Assembly (NCBI GenBank): GCA_018524725.1
Contig: JAEUWP010000201.1
Coordinates: 1 to 39,556 of the forward strand
DNA length: 39,556 nt
Reading direction: 5' to 3'
From: Podaxis mareebaensis
Taxonomy: Eukaryota > Basidiomycota > Agaricomycetes > Agaricales > Agaricaceae
The number at the start of each line of letters is the position of its first letter. Positions within the stretch are counted from its first letter, which is position 1. The translations under genes and the position numbers were made by a program. This document shows, one piece after another, positions 20,642-32,295 of the stretch. Below the pieces are notes generated by a model. That model had not been told where the DNA came from. It searched no databases and was given only the letters and a program-made list of their open reading frames with translations.

Positions 20642-21124
20642 AGCTTTTGAAGTTTTACTGCCCCGTGTGTATACCTACCTACTTAATACTTATTCACCCC
20701 TTCCTCAACATGTTTTTGTCATCGCATACACTGATAGCTACACTCGCCATTGTACCATATCTTATTTACTTACAACATTTGCTATCTAACACTACTATGT
20801 AATCGTCCAGCTACAACTACTTTTACGTTAGGCGAATAAGGATAGGGGGATAAATAACACCGAATCCTAAACCATGTGGCATAAACGAACATGAAATGAA
20901 CGGCGGAAGAGGAGAAAGCGAACAGAAAGAGTACAACAAAAGGCAAAGTCAAGCTAAGAGTGAAGCGGACAATGAAAAACAGGCGCGTCTAGCGCACCAA
21001 ACACAGTCCGGGTACAACATGTCACATCGAAAATAAATAAAAAAGAGTGCAACCACGATCAAAAATCCAACGAAGTAAAAGTCGGGGGCAGAAGCGCGAA
21101 AGTGTCCAACGCCAAACGAAGTAT
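20642..21124. other. intergenic, convergent 3' ends
   Basis: 3' flanks of the RRG9-like gene (+) and the P450 gene (-). No gene, repeat or RNA seen. Confidence 0.5.
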
Positions 21125-24100
21125 TCACAACAAAGCGCTGTCCTTCCTTTCGAAGCCCAAGTGAAACGAACCTTTCGGTGGCCTGCACAACAAGATATCA
21201 TTCCAGTTCGGCCTGGGCAAATCGTCCATATGCTTTCCGTTCTTATCCACGATATCCAGATCAAACCCGAGCACGAACATCGAGAGGAGAAGCTTAAGCT
21301 CAACCTTTGCAAGACGCGTACCCAGACAGGCACTCTTCCCTGTAGACGGCCCGAACCTCAGCCTCAAATCCACTGGTCGTAGCAAACAAAGCACTCACCT
21401 GCACCCCAACCAATGTAGCCAAATGGTATCTCCTTCTCCGCCTTATGCTTCTTCTCCTCGCCAGACTCGTCCAACCACCTCCCCGGATCGAACTTCCATG
21501 CATCTTCATAAATACTTTCATCCAGATGTATGTCGGAGAAGGGATACACCACATATGCCCCGCTCGGCACCAACTTTCCATCAATATAGAACTCTGGCCC
21601 AACGTTCCTCCTCATCGCTGTATGCGGTTGCGCGACCCGCAACGTTTCTTTGATCAAAGCATCAAGGATGGGCGTAGACGACTCCCAAATTTCAAGTGGA
21701 ATCTGTTTAAGAGTCTGCGAAATGCTATGGAGTTGTGTTGGCGCAGGTGCAGGCGCAGACGACAATTGTGGAAGTCCCGACAGATTTTGAGCGTCCAGAT
21801 TCATAGCAGGTTGTGCGACCGGTACCGGCCCCGGCTTCATACCAGCGGCAATCGCATCCTTCCTCCTCCGCCCGCCAAGACCCAATCCTTGAAGGCTCGC
21901 TGGTCCAGTGGTAACCCTACCCTCTTCCATCTTCTCAATTTCACACCTTTCGCTATCGCTATCGGGAAACCCAACACGAACAGCACCCTCGTATTTCTCC
22001 TTCAAATTGCTTCCAGATCGCAGCAGCTCCACAGTCGAGTCCTGATCTAGGTCCACATCCGACCCGGAATTACATCGCTTGCGTTTATGCGAGTTATGTG
22101 AGGTAGTGGATGAATGTGAGTCCCTCCTTCGTGATGTTGATGGTGATGTCCAGGGTGGTAGTGGGAATACAGAGGAGGATAACAGGGACGGAGAAAGAGG
22201 AGAAGTTGGGGCCCGTGTGGCTGGAGAAGAACACGATGTGACAGGGACGATTGTGGGGGGCTTGATGGTGGCTGACCGGGTAAGGGAGGCAGAGGGGTGA
22301 GACGCCACTTGAGACGAAGGACGAAGAGGGGGCCAAGTATGAGCGCGAGAAGGCTGGCTTGAGGATGCAGAGGTTCGGAATGACGGTGCGGGTACCGAGG
22401 CGGGCGCAGATGCAGACGCAGGACCGGAAAACGTCACGTCCGTGTGCGTCGCGACGAGCTCTTCGACCTCAGCCCTAGCCTTCCTTGCCCATTCTGGATG
22501 ACTCGCTAGGAACGTCACTAGCCAAGATCCTGCAGAGCAAAAATATATCAGTCCACCGTGACGGAGACAAAACTTAACCGAATACAGCCAAGAAAAAGAA
22601 AGTGCAGGAAAAGGAGGCAAGAAAGAGAAGAAGGCTCCGCCAGTCGGGCGCACATGGACACCGACAGAAGGCCTCTCCGGCACTGCCAGTGTAATGCTCC
22701 ATTAGAACGTCACCTCGCCACCGACCCTGTCGCTCCTGGGAACCTTCGGAAGTTAAAACCACAAATTTTGGTTCTAAAAAGGCGCTATTCCAAAAAAGAT
22801 CAAGCGCCATCTCCCCACCCATCAAGATCTCATTTCCAGAATCCCGAATCCCGAGTCCCGAGTCTCGTTCCCCATATTGCCGCTGTGGGAAACAAGGAAC
22901 CAGGGGAGGAACTTATTTGTTATTGGCATAGCGAGGCACCGACGACTCCGATCAACAAAAACAAAGAACAGGGCGAGATAAAGGGGACGAGGGAAGTGAG
23001 GACAATGGAGGCGCAGGCGGGAGGTGCGGAACGGATATCGCAAGACAAAGAAAAAACGAGGAGAACAGAAATGAAAGACTTACCTGATGTACCCGTCGCC
23101 CGCGCTCCAGCAATCAATAGACCCATGATAAACTGTAAGGTCGAAAGGGGTTAATCATCCTGACACACCAAGCAAGCACTCTTGACGTCAAAAAACGCGC
23201 ACAGCGCACGCCAGAGCCACGACACAGTCGAGCAATAATTAAGAAACGTCACTCACACCAACGACAGCGATCGTATCATCTCCCGTATCCAACAATAGCT
23301 GCATCGTGTCTTGCGGCTTTTCGCCCTCCCCAATCTTCGTCAACAGCTCCTGTCGCTGCTTAACGGCCTTCACAAGAATATCATAGATCTCCTTGGTTGA
23401 CCACAGCTTGCTCACCATCGTCCAGGATGGGAGCCATGGCAATAAAATAGTAGCGGGCGTAGTCCCCAAGTCGAGTTTATCGTACAATTTCTTGATACGT
23501 GAGACGAGCTCCAGGTCGTCGGCAATTTCCCCGCAGGATAGCGCGCGCATCGTCGTTTGGAAGGTGAGCTGTATTCAATACCGTCCGGTTGACATCGCAG
23601 GAAACCGAAGATTATTCGGTGGGGTGCATTTCGGAGCAGGAGAAATTGACGGTAAAACCCAGGGAGCCGGTAGCGACAGAACACGCCGATGGGGGATTGC
23701 CGTTAGACCAATGAGATAGCCCCGGTAGAGAAAAGAATCAAAATAGACGCAGGAGGGCCATGATCATCAGATTGAAGCCCAATCATTAAAACAACGTGGT
23801 CGAAACGAAAAGCCCGTTGTTTTGATTCAATTCAAGGCCGAGGACAAACCCGTTCAAGGTTGGCATAAGGCGCGCAGTGAGTCAGAGAACGTGGCTTTCG
23901 TCAGAAGATGCGAAGCTGATGTAGTAGATAAAAATACCGACCTCGTATATTTTTTCAAACGGGTCGAATTTCCCGGATGAGCCCCATCTCTCCATCACCC
24001 TCCGAGAATCTTCCAATAAGTGAGGAAGTACTAGAAACACAAAAAAGATGATAAGGTCAGCAGTTCGACCATACAGCACAGAATGGTTGAATAAATAACG

Positions 24101-25077
24101 AGTGAAAGCATGAAAGGTTACCGTCGGGGAGTGGATTCGGCTTGATTGCGCTGAAGCTCCCCGAGGTGATAATCATAGGGTTCAAGAATAGTGGAAATGG
24201 GGTATAAAAGTCACAAAGAAAGAAAGGCGGGTAAACCGTATGAGAAAGAATGGACTCACAAGTGCTCAGGTGCCCACCCCGCTGAGCGGCGACTACTCGC
24301 TTGTGAATCGCAGCAATACGCCGAGTCTGCAGATCTGTCGTAACTCCGCTCACGTTGGGAATCTGTCATGTCAGTACAAGGGACAGATTTCGTATCAGCA
24401 TTGACAAGACATCCCGGTAGTTGCGCCACAGTGCGAGAAAAGATAGGGATACTTACGGCGCCAGACAATATCCTAAACCCCTCTGTCAAATCCAAACCCT
24501 TGGCCCCAAAGAACGCCTGTCGACCGCCCTCCCCGGAAACCACAATCACCGTATTCTATTTGAATCACCAGCAATGATGGAAAGCGACAAAGGATGTTGC
24601 AAGCGATTGACACAGAACAGAGCGGCGATAGAGTCGGGAGGAAATCGTGCATGGCCGATGCAACCGCAACCCAGACGACGACCACACCGAACACACACCG
24701 TCGCCACACCATGACATGCACAAAAAATAGAAATAACCGCGCAATTAGCACAGCAACAAGAAAAGGAACAGAACGGTCAGCAAACGCCACGGAGTGAAGC
24801 GAAAGAGACTCACCCTCAAAAGCTTGAATTGAAATACACTCTGTCCGGTGGCCTGAATTCCCCAGTTGAGGAAGTCGTACCTCCTGCGATAGAATGGGAT
24901 TATGTGAGAGAGTGATAGTCCAGGCAGAGACATCGGGGCATCTGCAGCATCTTTCTGGAAGGCGGATGTAATGAGGATGATCGAGAGGAATGTTATTACG
25001 GCCACTGTGAACTGTGTCGCAAAACCCGCGGAAAGGAACGCAGTTGCAGCAGCTTGCAGTCCAATGGCGTACGGCAT
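21125..25077 (-). CDS. cytochrome P450 with a large internal insertion
   Basis: Eight exons give 753 aa: 25077-24814, 24555-24457, 24362-24260, 24030-23942, 23568-23257, 23132-23084, 22529-21399, 21339-21125. All junctions are GT-AG and phase-consistent. An N-terminal membrane helix (about residues 18-37) anchors it to the ER. The I-helix reads AGARATGTS (297-305) and lacks the usual acidic residue before Thr. The K-helix has ETLR (600-603), then FDPGRW (about 652), then the heme loop WGAGKSACLG with ligand Cys687, split by intron 7. Usual P450s are 500-550 aa. The excess is a Ser/Pro/Ala-rich segment of about 240 residues (about 340-577) between the J region and the K-helix. Substrate unknown; I cannot assign a CYP family. 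Confidence 0.88.
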
Positions 25078-26476
25078 GGCCGCCAGTAACTCGCAGGCAA
25101 AGTAGCTCGAGTGAGTTATACGCTTCACACAAGGAGTATCAAGAGGAAGAGGTGCTAAAAGGTGATCTAAGAGCTTGAGGGTTGGACGTCAACATGCGTG
25201 AAACTGAGAAGAAAAGTAAATATACATACGTGGGTATGAGGAGAGCAGTGATTTAGAGAGACGTCCTAAGGAAGTGGGGGTAGAAAGGTCGGAAGTGAAG
25301 AAGATGATATATAGTGAGGACCAGCCAAGGAACGGGTCGGCAAAGGAACAAGGTGTAGACTTGAAAGGTATTTTATAGCCCTGCGCATCGAGCGACCGGA
25401 GGAAAGGAAATCAAAGTGTCAGCAGTGACCGGTAAAACTCTCATTTCGGTCATGCACCCTGGTGGACGGAAGCGGAACAAAATCGGGAAGGAGGGGGAGG
25501 ATCTGAAGGGATGGCAGTGAAGTGAAGCATTACAGGAGTGACAGACGCTCAACGTTGTCTTCTTGCTGTGGCTCTGTGACCCCCCTTATCATCAAGAGGT
25601 CGGTCCCGAGATGAAGGTCACTATGAAGCTCTCACCCGTCCAACACGTGGTGTATGCCGCTTGTCATCCCACCTGCCACCCATCCACCCCGCCACTTCCT
25701 GTGCAACATCTATTCTTCTACAGCGTTTCACGTCCACTAACCTTTTTTCAAAACCTCCCGCGACCTCGCTCCATGCCGTCAACTCTTTCTCTTCTTCTCT
25801 TGCCGGCGATTCCGTGTTCTTAGCACGGCATTAAGTCATATGCCCAGCCTCAGGACTATAGCAGTCACAGCTTGCTCATGATGAAATCATGAGAGCTTCA
25901 TCACACCACCACAGGGGGCATCACACGTCCCCCCGTCCTGTTCCAATGGACTCATCGATCCCACGTTGTGACGGACCCTGGTGGTGTGAACTATCGCTTC
26001 GCTTTTCTCGTAGAACGCTCATGGTGTCAAAATTTCGTCCAGAATAGATCTGAAGAGGCGGAGCCCGGTGCATGGGAGGGCCCCAAACAGGGCACGGCAT
26101 GATCAATTGATCTATCGTCGATCTCCCTCCAAACCACTCCCGCCTAACCATATCCAGTAATTTACCAATAACTCTATCCATTCTCGTACACCACCTATTC
26201 CAACGTTAATTGCCTTGTTTCCCGTCACTGAGGATACTGTACGTTTGTACAGCGGAAGTCGTCATTCGGGCGGCTCTACAGGAAACAGCCGTGCAGGTCA
26301 GACTTCGGCACCCAGGCTTCAGGCATCTGGATATCAATCACTGTCAGACGGCTTACACTATACCGCCAGGGAAGCGCATGTACTCTTGGTACTCCCCCAT
26401 GGTTCTGATTTCTGCCACATCAAAGAACAAGTTCTCTATATTATTTTATTTTCGGAGTGGCCTAATGCACGTGCAA
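25078..26476. other. upstream region of the P450 gene and 3' flank of PAQR; no gene seen
   Basis: About 1.4 kb. It must contain the P450 promoter. Only short overlapping ORFs without recognisable motifs are present. Confidence 0.4.
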
Positions 26477-27901
26477 TCACGTCCTACAAAGCTCCGGTGC
26501 CGATAAGCGGTGTGCGAATGCGATAACAATACTCCGGTAATGGGCGAGGGCTGCCAAAATGACACAGATGTGGAAAATCTGGTGTGATGCGAAGAAGTAA
26601 TCGAATTTTCCTGGTGCCAGCCGCTCCGGAATTCGATTCGCGCTTTTTTGGTGTATGGTGAGCGACGACGGTAACAAATACAGAGGCGAGGGAGTAATTG
26701 ACGTTAATGAAATGTCCATTGAAACGGAACGTCCACGTCCAAGACAACACGACACGGGAACGGCATAAAGACGTTCATGTCGGAAATGGGGTGAAGTTAA
26801 ACTTAGAATTGGATGACTTACTATAGTAACGCGCCTGCGATATACAACGCCGCAGACGTCAACAGCCATCCCAATCCCATGTCCGCGAGTAGCTCGTGAA
26901 TCCCATGCGTTGCGATGAGGTGCGACACAGGCACCATTCCAGAAAGGCCTAAGCCAATGAAGACGGAGGTTCGGGCTCCTCGATGAGTCGGTTTCGAGTA
27001 TTCTGGATTCAGCACAATGTACGCAGCTCCTAAGTTCCGCGACACGCGCCGATCACGATGTTAAACGGCCGATGCAGATCCCTAAATTAGACTCACCGAG
27101 ACCCGCAAGAGAAATCCCTGCGAGATAGAAGGCTGTCAAATGGGCATGACAGAAGAAGCCGTAGTATATCGCGGGATAAAATGACCCCACTGTAAGGATG
27201 ATTATTCCAGAGTAGTCGTAAGCATGGCAACGGGTGGCAACCTTAATTCACAAGGAATAAGTAGAAAAAACGCGGCTAGCATGCTAACATGCATACCTTT
27301 TCCGAATGGCAACCTGAAGTATGATACAGCGCACTGGCAAATAAACACATGGCTGCGGACAACAGAAAAATGAGGAAGACAGCGGAGTCGTGCCAGGTGG
27401 CGACCGAAGTGAAGGGCTTGATGTAAGAGCCGTAGAATGTGGCACAGAAATAGACAAAAAGGGCTGCGCCCCACAGGTGGGTGTGAATATTGACTGCGAC
27501 GTCGAGAAAGGCATTCAACGTGTGGGAGCGGAATCAGGTATGAAAACCGTTACTTGTCTCGTTATGCAAATCTGCAATGGTAAGCGGAACAAAGGTCAAA
27601 CGCGGAAGTGGAGCTGGAGGTAGTAAAGACACTCATACATGCATACACAGATTTCAGGCAGCCTCTCCAATGATATTGCACCCTTGGTACGGGTTAGTGC
27701 GACCCACGGTTCCGTTTCGACTGGCTGCGCTGGGACGTACCGCCTGTACCCATTCAGGATGAACTCGTTGTCCTTCTGCCATTCCTCTAGCTCGTTCCAA
27801 GAAAGGGTACGAGACCGAGGTGCCTGTCCCCGTTTCTCGTGCAGTTGTGATGATTTGAGGGCATTTCGGTGACGAAGGGAATGTATACTGGCCCCGGTCA
27901 T
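26477..27901 (-). CDS. PAQR/hemolysin III family seven-helix membrane protein (Izh/AdipoR-like)
   Basis: Six exons give 328 aa: 27901-27649, 27571-27554, 27493-27297, 27241-27097, 27029-26822, 26642-26477. All introns are GT-AG with consistent phases. The cytosolic N-terminus holds [14 protein letters not shown]. The family signature [16 protein letters not shown] is assembled across an 18-nt microexon. Later landmarks are [32 protein letters not shown], and the C-terminal [14 protein letters not shown] and [16 protein letters not shown]. His residues in LYHT and HQIFH are the expected zinc ligands. Yeast relatives (Izh1-4) act in sterol and zinc homeostasis, and animal relatives have ceramidase activity; which applies here is not visible. 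Confidence 0.9.
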
Positions 27902-27937
27902 GTTCTGGGCGAGATCTAAGGTCCGTAGAAGGATATA

Positions 27938-28522
27938 TTACTGTCCTCCACTGGATCTGTGGGTGGGCGATTTTATCCCGTTTTTTGGTAAATGGAAGGC
28001 TGTTGAGAACGAGGTTGCGGTGATAGTATCAAAAATATTCGCCTCGCGCGTGACATCAGACTCACGGCCCGTGATGGCCGTCAACAACACGAGTCCGCTC
28101 GAAGTGTAGCGCTCATCCTCTATGATCATACCCCAGACTTGCTGTGAACTCCGGCTGAATAGGCTAACACGCAGACGTTGTATGTGACGCGTATCATCCC
28201 ATGCGCTCTGCGCATGCTGCGCAACGTATCTATAGTATTGGCCTGGGCACAGGGAATGTTCTGAACACAGCGGAACCGAGACTTTGTATAGACTCCGCGT
28301 ATTGAACTCTTCTCGGCCATACGCTGTATAGTCAATTCTTTTTTCAGGACGTTTGAACCTTCTTTGGTCTTCGTCGTTCATAACTTCTCCGAAGCTACCC
28401 GCAAACATCAATGTGCCTTGGTGGCACCGATCTGAAGAACTAGAGCTTTCATATACATGCCGCAGTTGGTAATAATCACCCAGCGATTTGCGGGAAGGAC
28501 CCCAATAGTTTATGCCTCGCAC
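27938..28522 (-). CDS. unidentified ORF
   Basis: About 194 codons with no ATG at the start; the open frame extends upstream as RGTICDPFGVRGINYWGPSR. It may be the 3' exon of a gene whose 5' exon is at 28,510-28,834, but the only obvious intron (GTAAGT donor at about 28,600, CAG acceptor at about 28,560) does not join the two frames. I recognise no domain. ORFs of similar length occur by chance in this window, so confidence is low. Confidence 0.25.
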   Translation of the reverse strand: MRGINYWGPSRKSLGDYYQLRHVYESSSSSDRCHQGTLMFAGSFGEVMNDEDQRRFKRPEKRIDYTAYGREEFNTRSLYKVSVPLCSEHSLCPGQYYRYVAQHAQSAWDDTRHIQRLRVSLFSRSSQQVWGMIIEDERYTSSGLVLLTAITGRESDVTREANIFDTITATSFSTAFHLPKNGIKSPTHRSSGGQ

Positions 28523-28834
28523 TCCGAAAGGGTCGCAAATCGTCCCTCTTGTTCGCCTGCGGCCCCAACGTGTGTTGTGGTGTTTATAGACTTACGATAG
28601 CGAGTCTGGACGGGAATCCTCCTTTTCTCTCCAAGGTTCCTCCCGGTGACGGGGTCGACTAGGTCATTATTCTTCAACTGGTTCCAGCCATACCGCTGGG
28701 TAGCTTGCGAAAATGGACTTGGAAAGAGAGATAACAACCGCGAAAGAGGGGTACGTGCCAACTTATCCAAAGTTATCCATGATCCAACTGTGACGTTTTC
28801 CTCTCCAAAGCTTCTACGTCACCGCTGGTAATCC
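28510..28834 (-). CDS. unidentified ORF, possible 5' exon
   Basis: Open frame containing FSQATQRYGWNQLKNNDL and DPVTGRNLGEKRR. It has no in-frame ATG at its start; an acceptor-like CAG lies just upstream, near 28,822. Could belong to the same unidentified gene as 27938-28522. No family recognised. Confidence 0.2.
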
Positions 28835-28955
28835 AGAATATAACGATACCGCCCGGTTTTCAGACTCAATCCCATTGCACTGATACTTGAAACGGCCAAC
28901 AGCACATCACTGGACGTAATCCTACCATTCTCGACTTCCCCGTCTACCCTATATT

Positions 28956-29385
28956 ATGTCTTCAGATTCGGGAAACAATCTCTCAAAATCAGATGAGCAG
29001 ATCATAAACGAGGCCGAGCAGAACCTGAATTCGCGTCCCATGGTGCAAGGAGACGTACGCAAAGGTGCTGGTCGTCCTGAGCAAAGCTCCACAGGTGAGT
29101 CCGTCGAAGCCGCCCTTACGGTCTTTCGTTTATTTCTATGCATTGAATCAATTGTGACTGGAATTTTACTCCCCAGCTCGCGAATCTGGTGTTGACGCAA
29201 ATGCTACTAAGCACTTTGAAGGTGCGAGCGTGCGCATTGGTAAAGCAGCCACGGGTGGTGGCGGCGGGCAGATTATTCCGGAGAGTGAAGGCGGTGACAA
29301 GTTGCCCGGAAAGCATGGCGGAAGGGTCACTGTTGCTGATGATTTTGAAGGGCCTGGTGGTCCGGAGGATAAGGCTCGGGAGTGA
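28956..29385 (+). CDS. small hydrophilic protein of unknown function, 115 aa
   Basis: Two exons, 28956-29094 and 29177-29385, joined by an 82-bp GT-AG intron in phase 1. The product begins MSSDSGNNLSKSDEQIINEA and has a Gly-run (GGGGGQ) and a charged Gly-rich end. It has no membrane helix or signal peptide and looks intrinsically disordered. The gene is invisible to a single-ORF view because the reading frame changes at the intron. Clean splice sites and a sensible continuous protein support it. I do not recognise the family. Confidence 0.65.
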
Positions 29386-29536
29386 TAGTTATTTGACGGC
29401 GCAGAATCGCATGTATCTGTTCTGAGAGTTTGTACTACAACTTAATTGTCGAGCACATTAATGGCCCGACCCGCTCAATATTTTGGAGCAAGCATAATTG
29501 AGAGCATTTATATTTATCCGAGTCCCTCAGTGGTAA

Positions 29537-29621
29537 GCCCGCTTGGCTTAGGGGTAAAGCGTGCCACTCGTATTCTAAATACGGAATGGTAAGATCAGTC
29601 GTTCGAATCGGCTAGTGGGCA
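29537..29621 (+). tRNA. tRNA-Thr (anticodon CGT) with a 13-nt intron
   Basis: Acceptor stem GCCCGCT/AGTGGGC, D stem GCTT/AAGC, anticodon stem TGCCA/TGGTA, T stem AGTCG/CGGCT around a TTCGAAT loop, discriminator A at 29621. The anticodon loop is 20 nt. Removing 13 nt after position 37 leaves CTCGTAA, anticodon CGT, decoding ACG. The intron position is the canonical one for nuclear tRNAs. A box (TGGCTTAGGGG) and B box (GTTCGAATCG) are present for Pol III. Confidence 0.88.
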
Positions 29622-29641
29622 GGTTAAGCTCGATGCTTAAA

Positions 29642-29647
29642 TTTTTT
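29642..29647 (+). terminator. Pol III terminator of tRNA-Thr
   Basis: Run of six T residues 20 bp after the mature 3' end, the normal Pol III stop signal. Confidence 0.75.
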
Positions 29648-29764
29648 GAACGTGTTGCTGCAACCGAACAATGATGTACCTCTATGAATGCCTCATGTTT
29701 CGTCTGTTTTCTACAAGATTATGTTACACGTTACAAGTACAAAAAATACACGACGAAACATGAA

Positions 29765-31569
29765 CTACGAAATGAACACCTTTCGGAGCTCAGAAAATGT
29801 ACATGGAATTCCCGTTCGAGGACAAGTAACGACGTTGTTATTTTTCGCCGCCATTTCTTGCATCGCCTATCCAATTGCTTCAATTAGCATCCACCAAGAA
29901 ACCCTTTAGTGAAACAGGGAACCCACCTCCAACGAATACACATTCCCGTTCGGGAACGCCATTGGCATGTTATCCTCATCCATAATCTTCCCAGTAATTC
30001 TGCACACGATCGTCGAATTGGCGTGATGACTGAATGGTACTTCCTCTGCCAATTTGCCGAGGCCGAGAGGCTGTTGTCCCGAAGACGTAGGTGATATAGA
30101 TCCTCCTAGTGAAGCCGAGCATGAAACTGACGTCGATGTCGACGTAGTGGAGGGCTGTGAACTGTGGTCGGCGGTGTCATTACTGGACCCTATTGTTGAC
30201 GCGCTGGTCATGGTGACGTCTTTGTTATTTGCTGCGTTTAGGGCTGCTGACTCGCCGTCACATACGGGGCAGTCGACGTTCTTGGTGTGGGTGTCGTAAC
30301 ACGCTGGTAATTTGAGAGAGGCCAGACCTGCGTAGAGTGCGAGGTGGAGTAGAGGTTCATTTGGGAGCGTGTTGAGGTTGTAAATAGCGAGGCGAAACGA
30401 CCGGATGAGGTTTGACCAGCGGGAGTGATCATACAAACGCTGTAAAGATGAATGTCAACCCGATTATTCGGTTTGTAGAGAGTTGGACGGACCTTGTATG
30501 GGCCACAGGTCGTCGTGGGAGGAAAGGCGAGCAGTGCAGAGACACGTTTAATTTCTTCGAAATGCGTTTCTTGCCATTGAACCAGGTGCCTCTTGGCATA
30601 AGAGATGGCCTCCTGGTTTCTCCGTTGTCGTGCGAGTTCTATGAACTCCTGTAGACGCAGCTCGAATTCTAGAGTACTCTGTCGCAGCCCCTCGGTCAGA
30701 CAAATAGCAGGCCGAGCCTCTGGTGTATCACATACCTTAATTTTCCGAAGCCCCGCTTTGTTTTCACTGCACCATGCGAGTGCCTCCGTGCAACTATGCT
30801 GTGCGAGTGCGTCTTCGATCCGTTTGATATCGGAGAACAAGTCAATGTCAACCAGGGTCTGTCAGAGTGGAAACCTAAGTCAGTCACCTAAAACTCTTCG
30901 CCGTGTCAAAAACTACCGAAGAGAAACACAGCTCGTACCTCAATATCCTTGTCTCTTGCTACACGCTTCGCCGTCCGCTCCTTACCATTCCTTAGGGTCC
31001 AATCGACGAGCCACCGATCCAACCGGGTGTCTGCCCAGCGAGAGAACTCTGGGTCGGTGGTGCTTTGAATGGACTCAATCGTGGCAAGGTGATTCACTCG
31101 TTCCCGCATCACATCCAAAGTGGGCTTGCCTGCATTTTCGTTCAGATCTGAGAGCTGATGTTTCACATCGCATTTATGAAGGCGTAGGAGTATGTGAGGT
31201 GATTATGAGTGAATGGAGTATGCAAAGTGGTACGACAAACCTTGCGTTTCAAGGACTCGACCCGGCCTATCATCCCTTCGATGGACTTAAGCGCATCCTC
31301 TCCACTCAACGTGCCCGCTTTTGCTCGATTCGCAAGGTCATTGGATACATTTTGGAGCGGTCCGAATTCCTTTTCAACGTTTCTTTGGGACGTACGGAAC
31401 ACCTTGCGGTAGTTTTCATAGGGGACCTATTTAGATAAGTAGCAGAGTCAAGTTGTATGAGTGAATTGGTTGAATTGTGCGAAGACCAGACCACGTAAGA
31501 GGGGCGTACGCGAACGAAAGGCTGTTCTAGAAGTAGAATACCATCGACGTTGAGCTTGTTACTCGCCAT
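29765..31569 (-). CDS. FYV10: GID9/FYV10 (MAEA) subunit of the GID/CTLH E3 ubiquitin ligase
   Basis: Seven exons give 461 aa: 31569-31510, 31426-31241, 31154-30939, 30858-30736, 30678-30493, 30439-29927, 29866-29765. All introns are GT-AG, 53-86 bp. Landmarks in order: LLLEQPFVR and VPYENYRKVFRTSQR near the N-terminus; LisH region (about 125-160); CTLH with EALAWCSENK and LEFELRLQEFIELARQ; CRA; then the Gid-type RING with CPVC, FSHHANSTIVCRITGKIMDE and the final TCPRTGIPC...FSELRKVFIS. The GID complex degrades gluconeogenic enzymes via N-degrons in yeast (established). Between CPVC and FSHH lies an unusually long Ser/Thr-rich linker of about 75 residues. The last exon, only 33 codons, is needed for the RING. 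Confidence 0.93.
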
Positions 31570-32295
31570 ACAGAAGATGGAAAGTGTTTGGACGACCTGG
31601 GGTATAAGCTTTGGACAAGTGCTGTCGGGTCACACTGGCTGGTGCGGATGGGCGCCCGGCCACGGGCCGAGCACAGCCGGCGGGAAATCAGGGGTGCCTG
31701 CGGACTTGCATCTTGACTCAACTGGTTCTACTCCTATTCTCCTCGCGTTTCGCACCACATCGAAAGATATATACACCCTGTCACTTACTCGCCTAGGGAA
31801 ACTGAGACACCCGTTAGGAGCACCCAACATGAACGAAACCTCCAATTCAAAAGAACAGGGACATCGAACACCTCTTCATCATCTTCGGCGCAGGCAAATT
31901 TGGAGCTTTTCGTGTAACCTTGGAACTCAGGGAGATGTTCATGAATACGTACGAGGCAAGACAGGAGCTCCTTTCGGGACCGTAAGTTCAACCCTTGGCA
32001 CCAACGCAATACAGTCCGGAGTCTCAAGTGGTTTGGATCGCGTTACACCACTTTAATAGCGTAAGTGGCAAGTCTGCAGTGAATTACAAGCTCGGTACCG
32101 CTAAAGATGCACGCCGAGATTTACGGAACGGTGGCTTTTAGGATAATGTCTGTTGATGTTACGGACCGTGCCCTTGGCTAATGACGTTTAAAACCTTGTC
32201 AATCCCGTATAAGGGCGCAAGAAGGTGTCCGAAAGGAAAGGATCTGGTATGAGTAACGGATCGTTTTGGAGCACAAAAGCACATTATATTCACAG
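31570..32295. other. no recognisable gene
   Basis: Upstream flank of GID9. A minus-strand stretch near 31,850-32,000 reads RKELLSCLVRIHEHLPEFQ followed by an acidic run and could be a gene fragment, but I recognise no family and cannot build a complete model. Confidence 0.35.

Noticed and set aside
22558..23154. 198-codon + strand ORF.
   Set aside because: Antisense to P450 intron 6 and exon 6; no motif.
30605..31438. 277-codon + strand ORF.
   Set aside because: It is antisense to GID9 exons 2-5, whose splicing and domain content are convincing.
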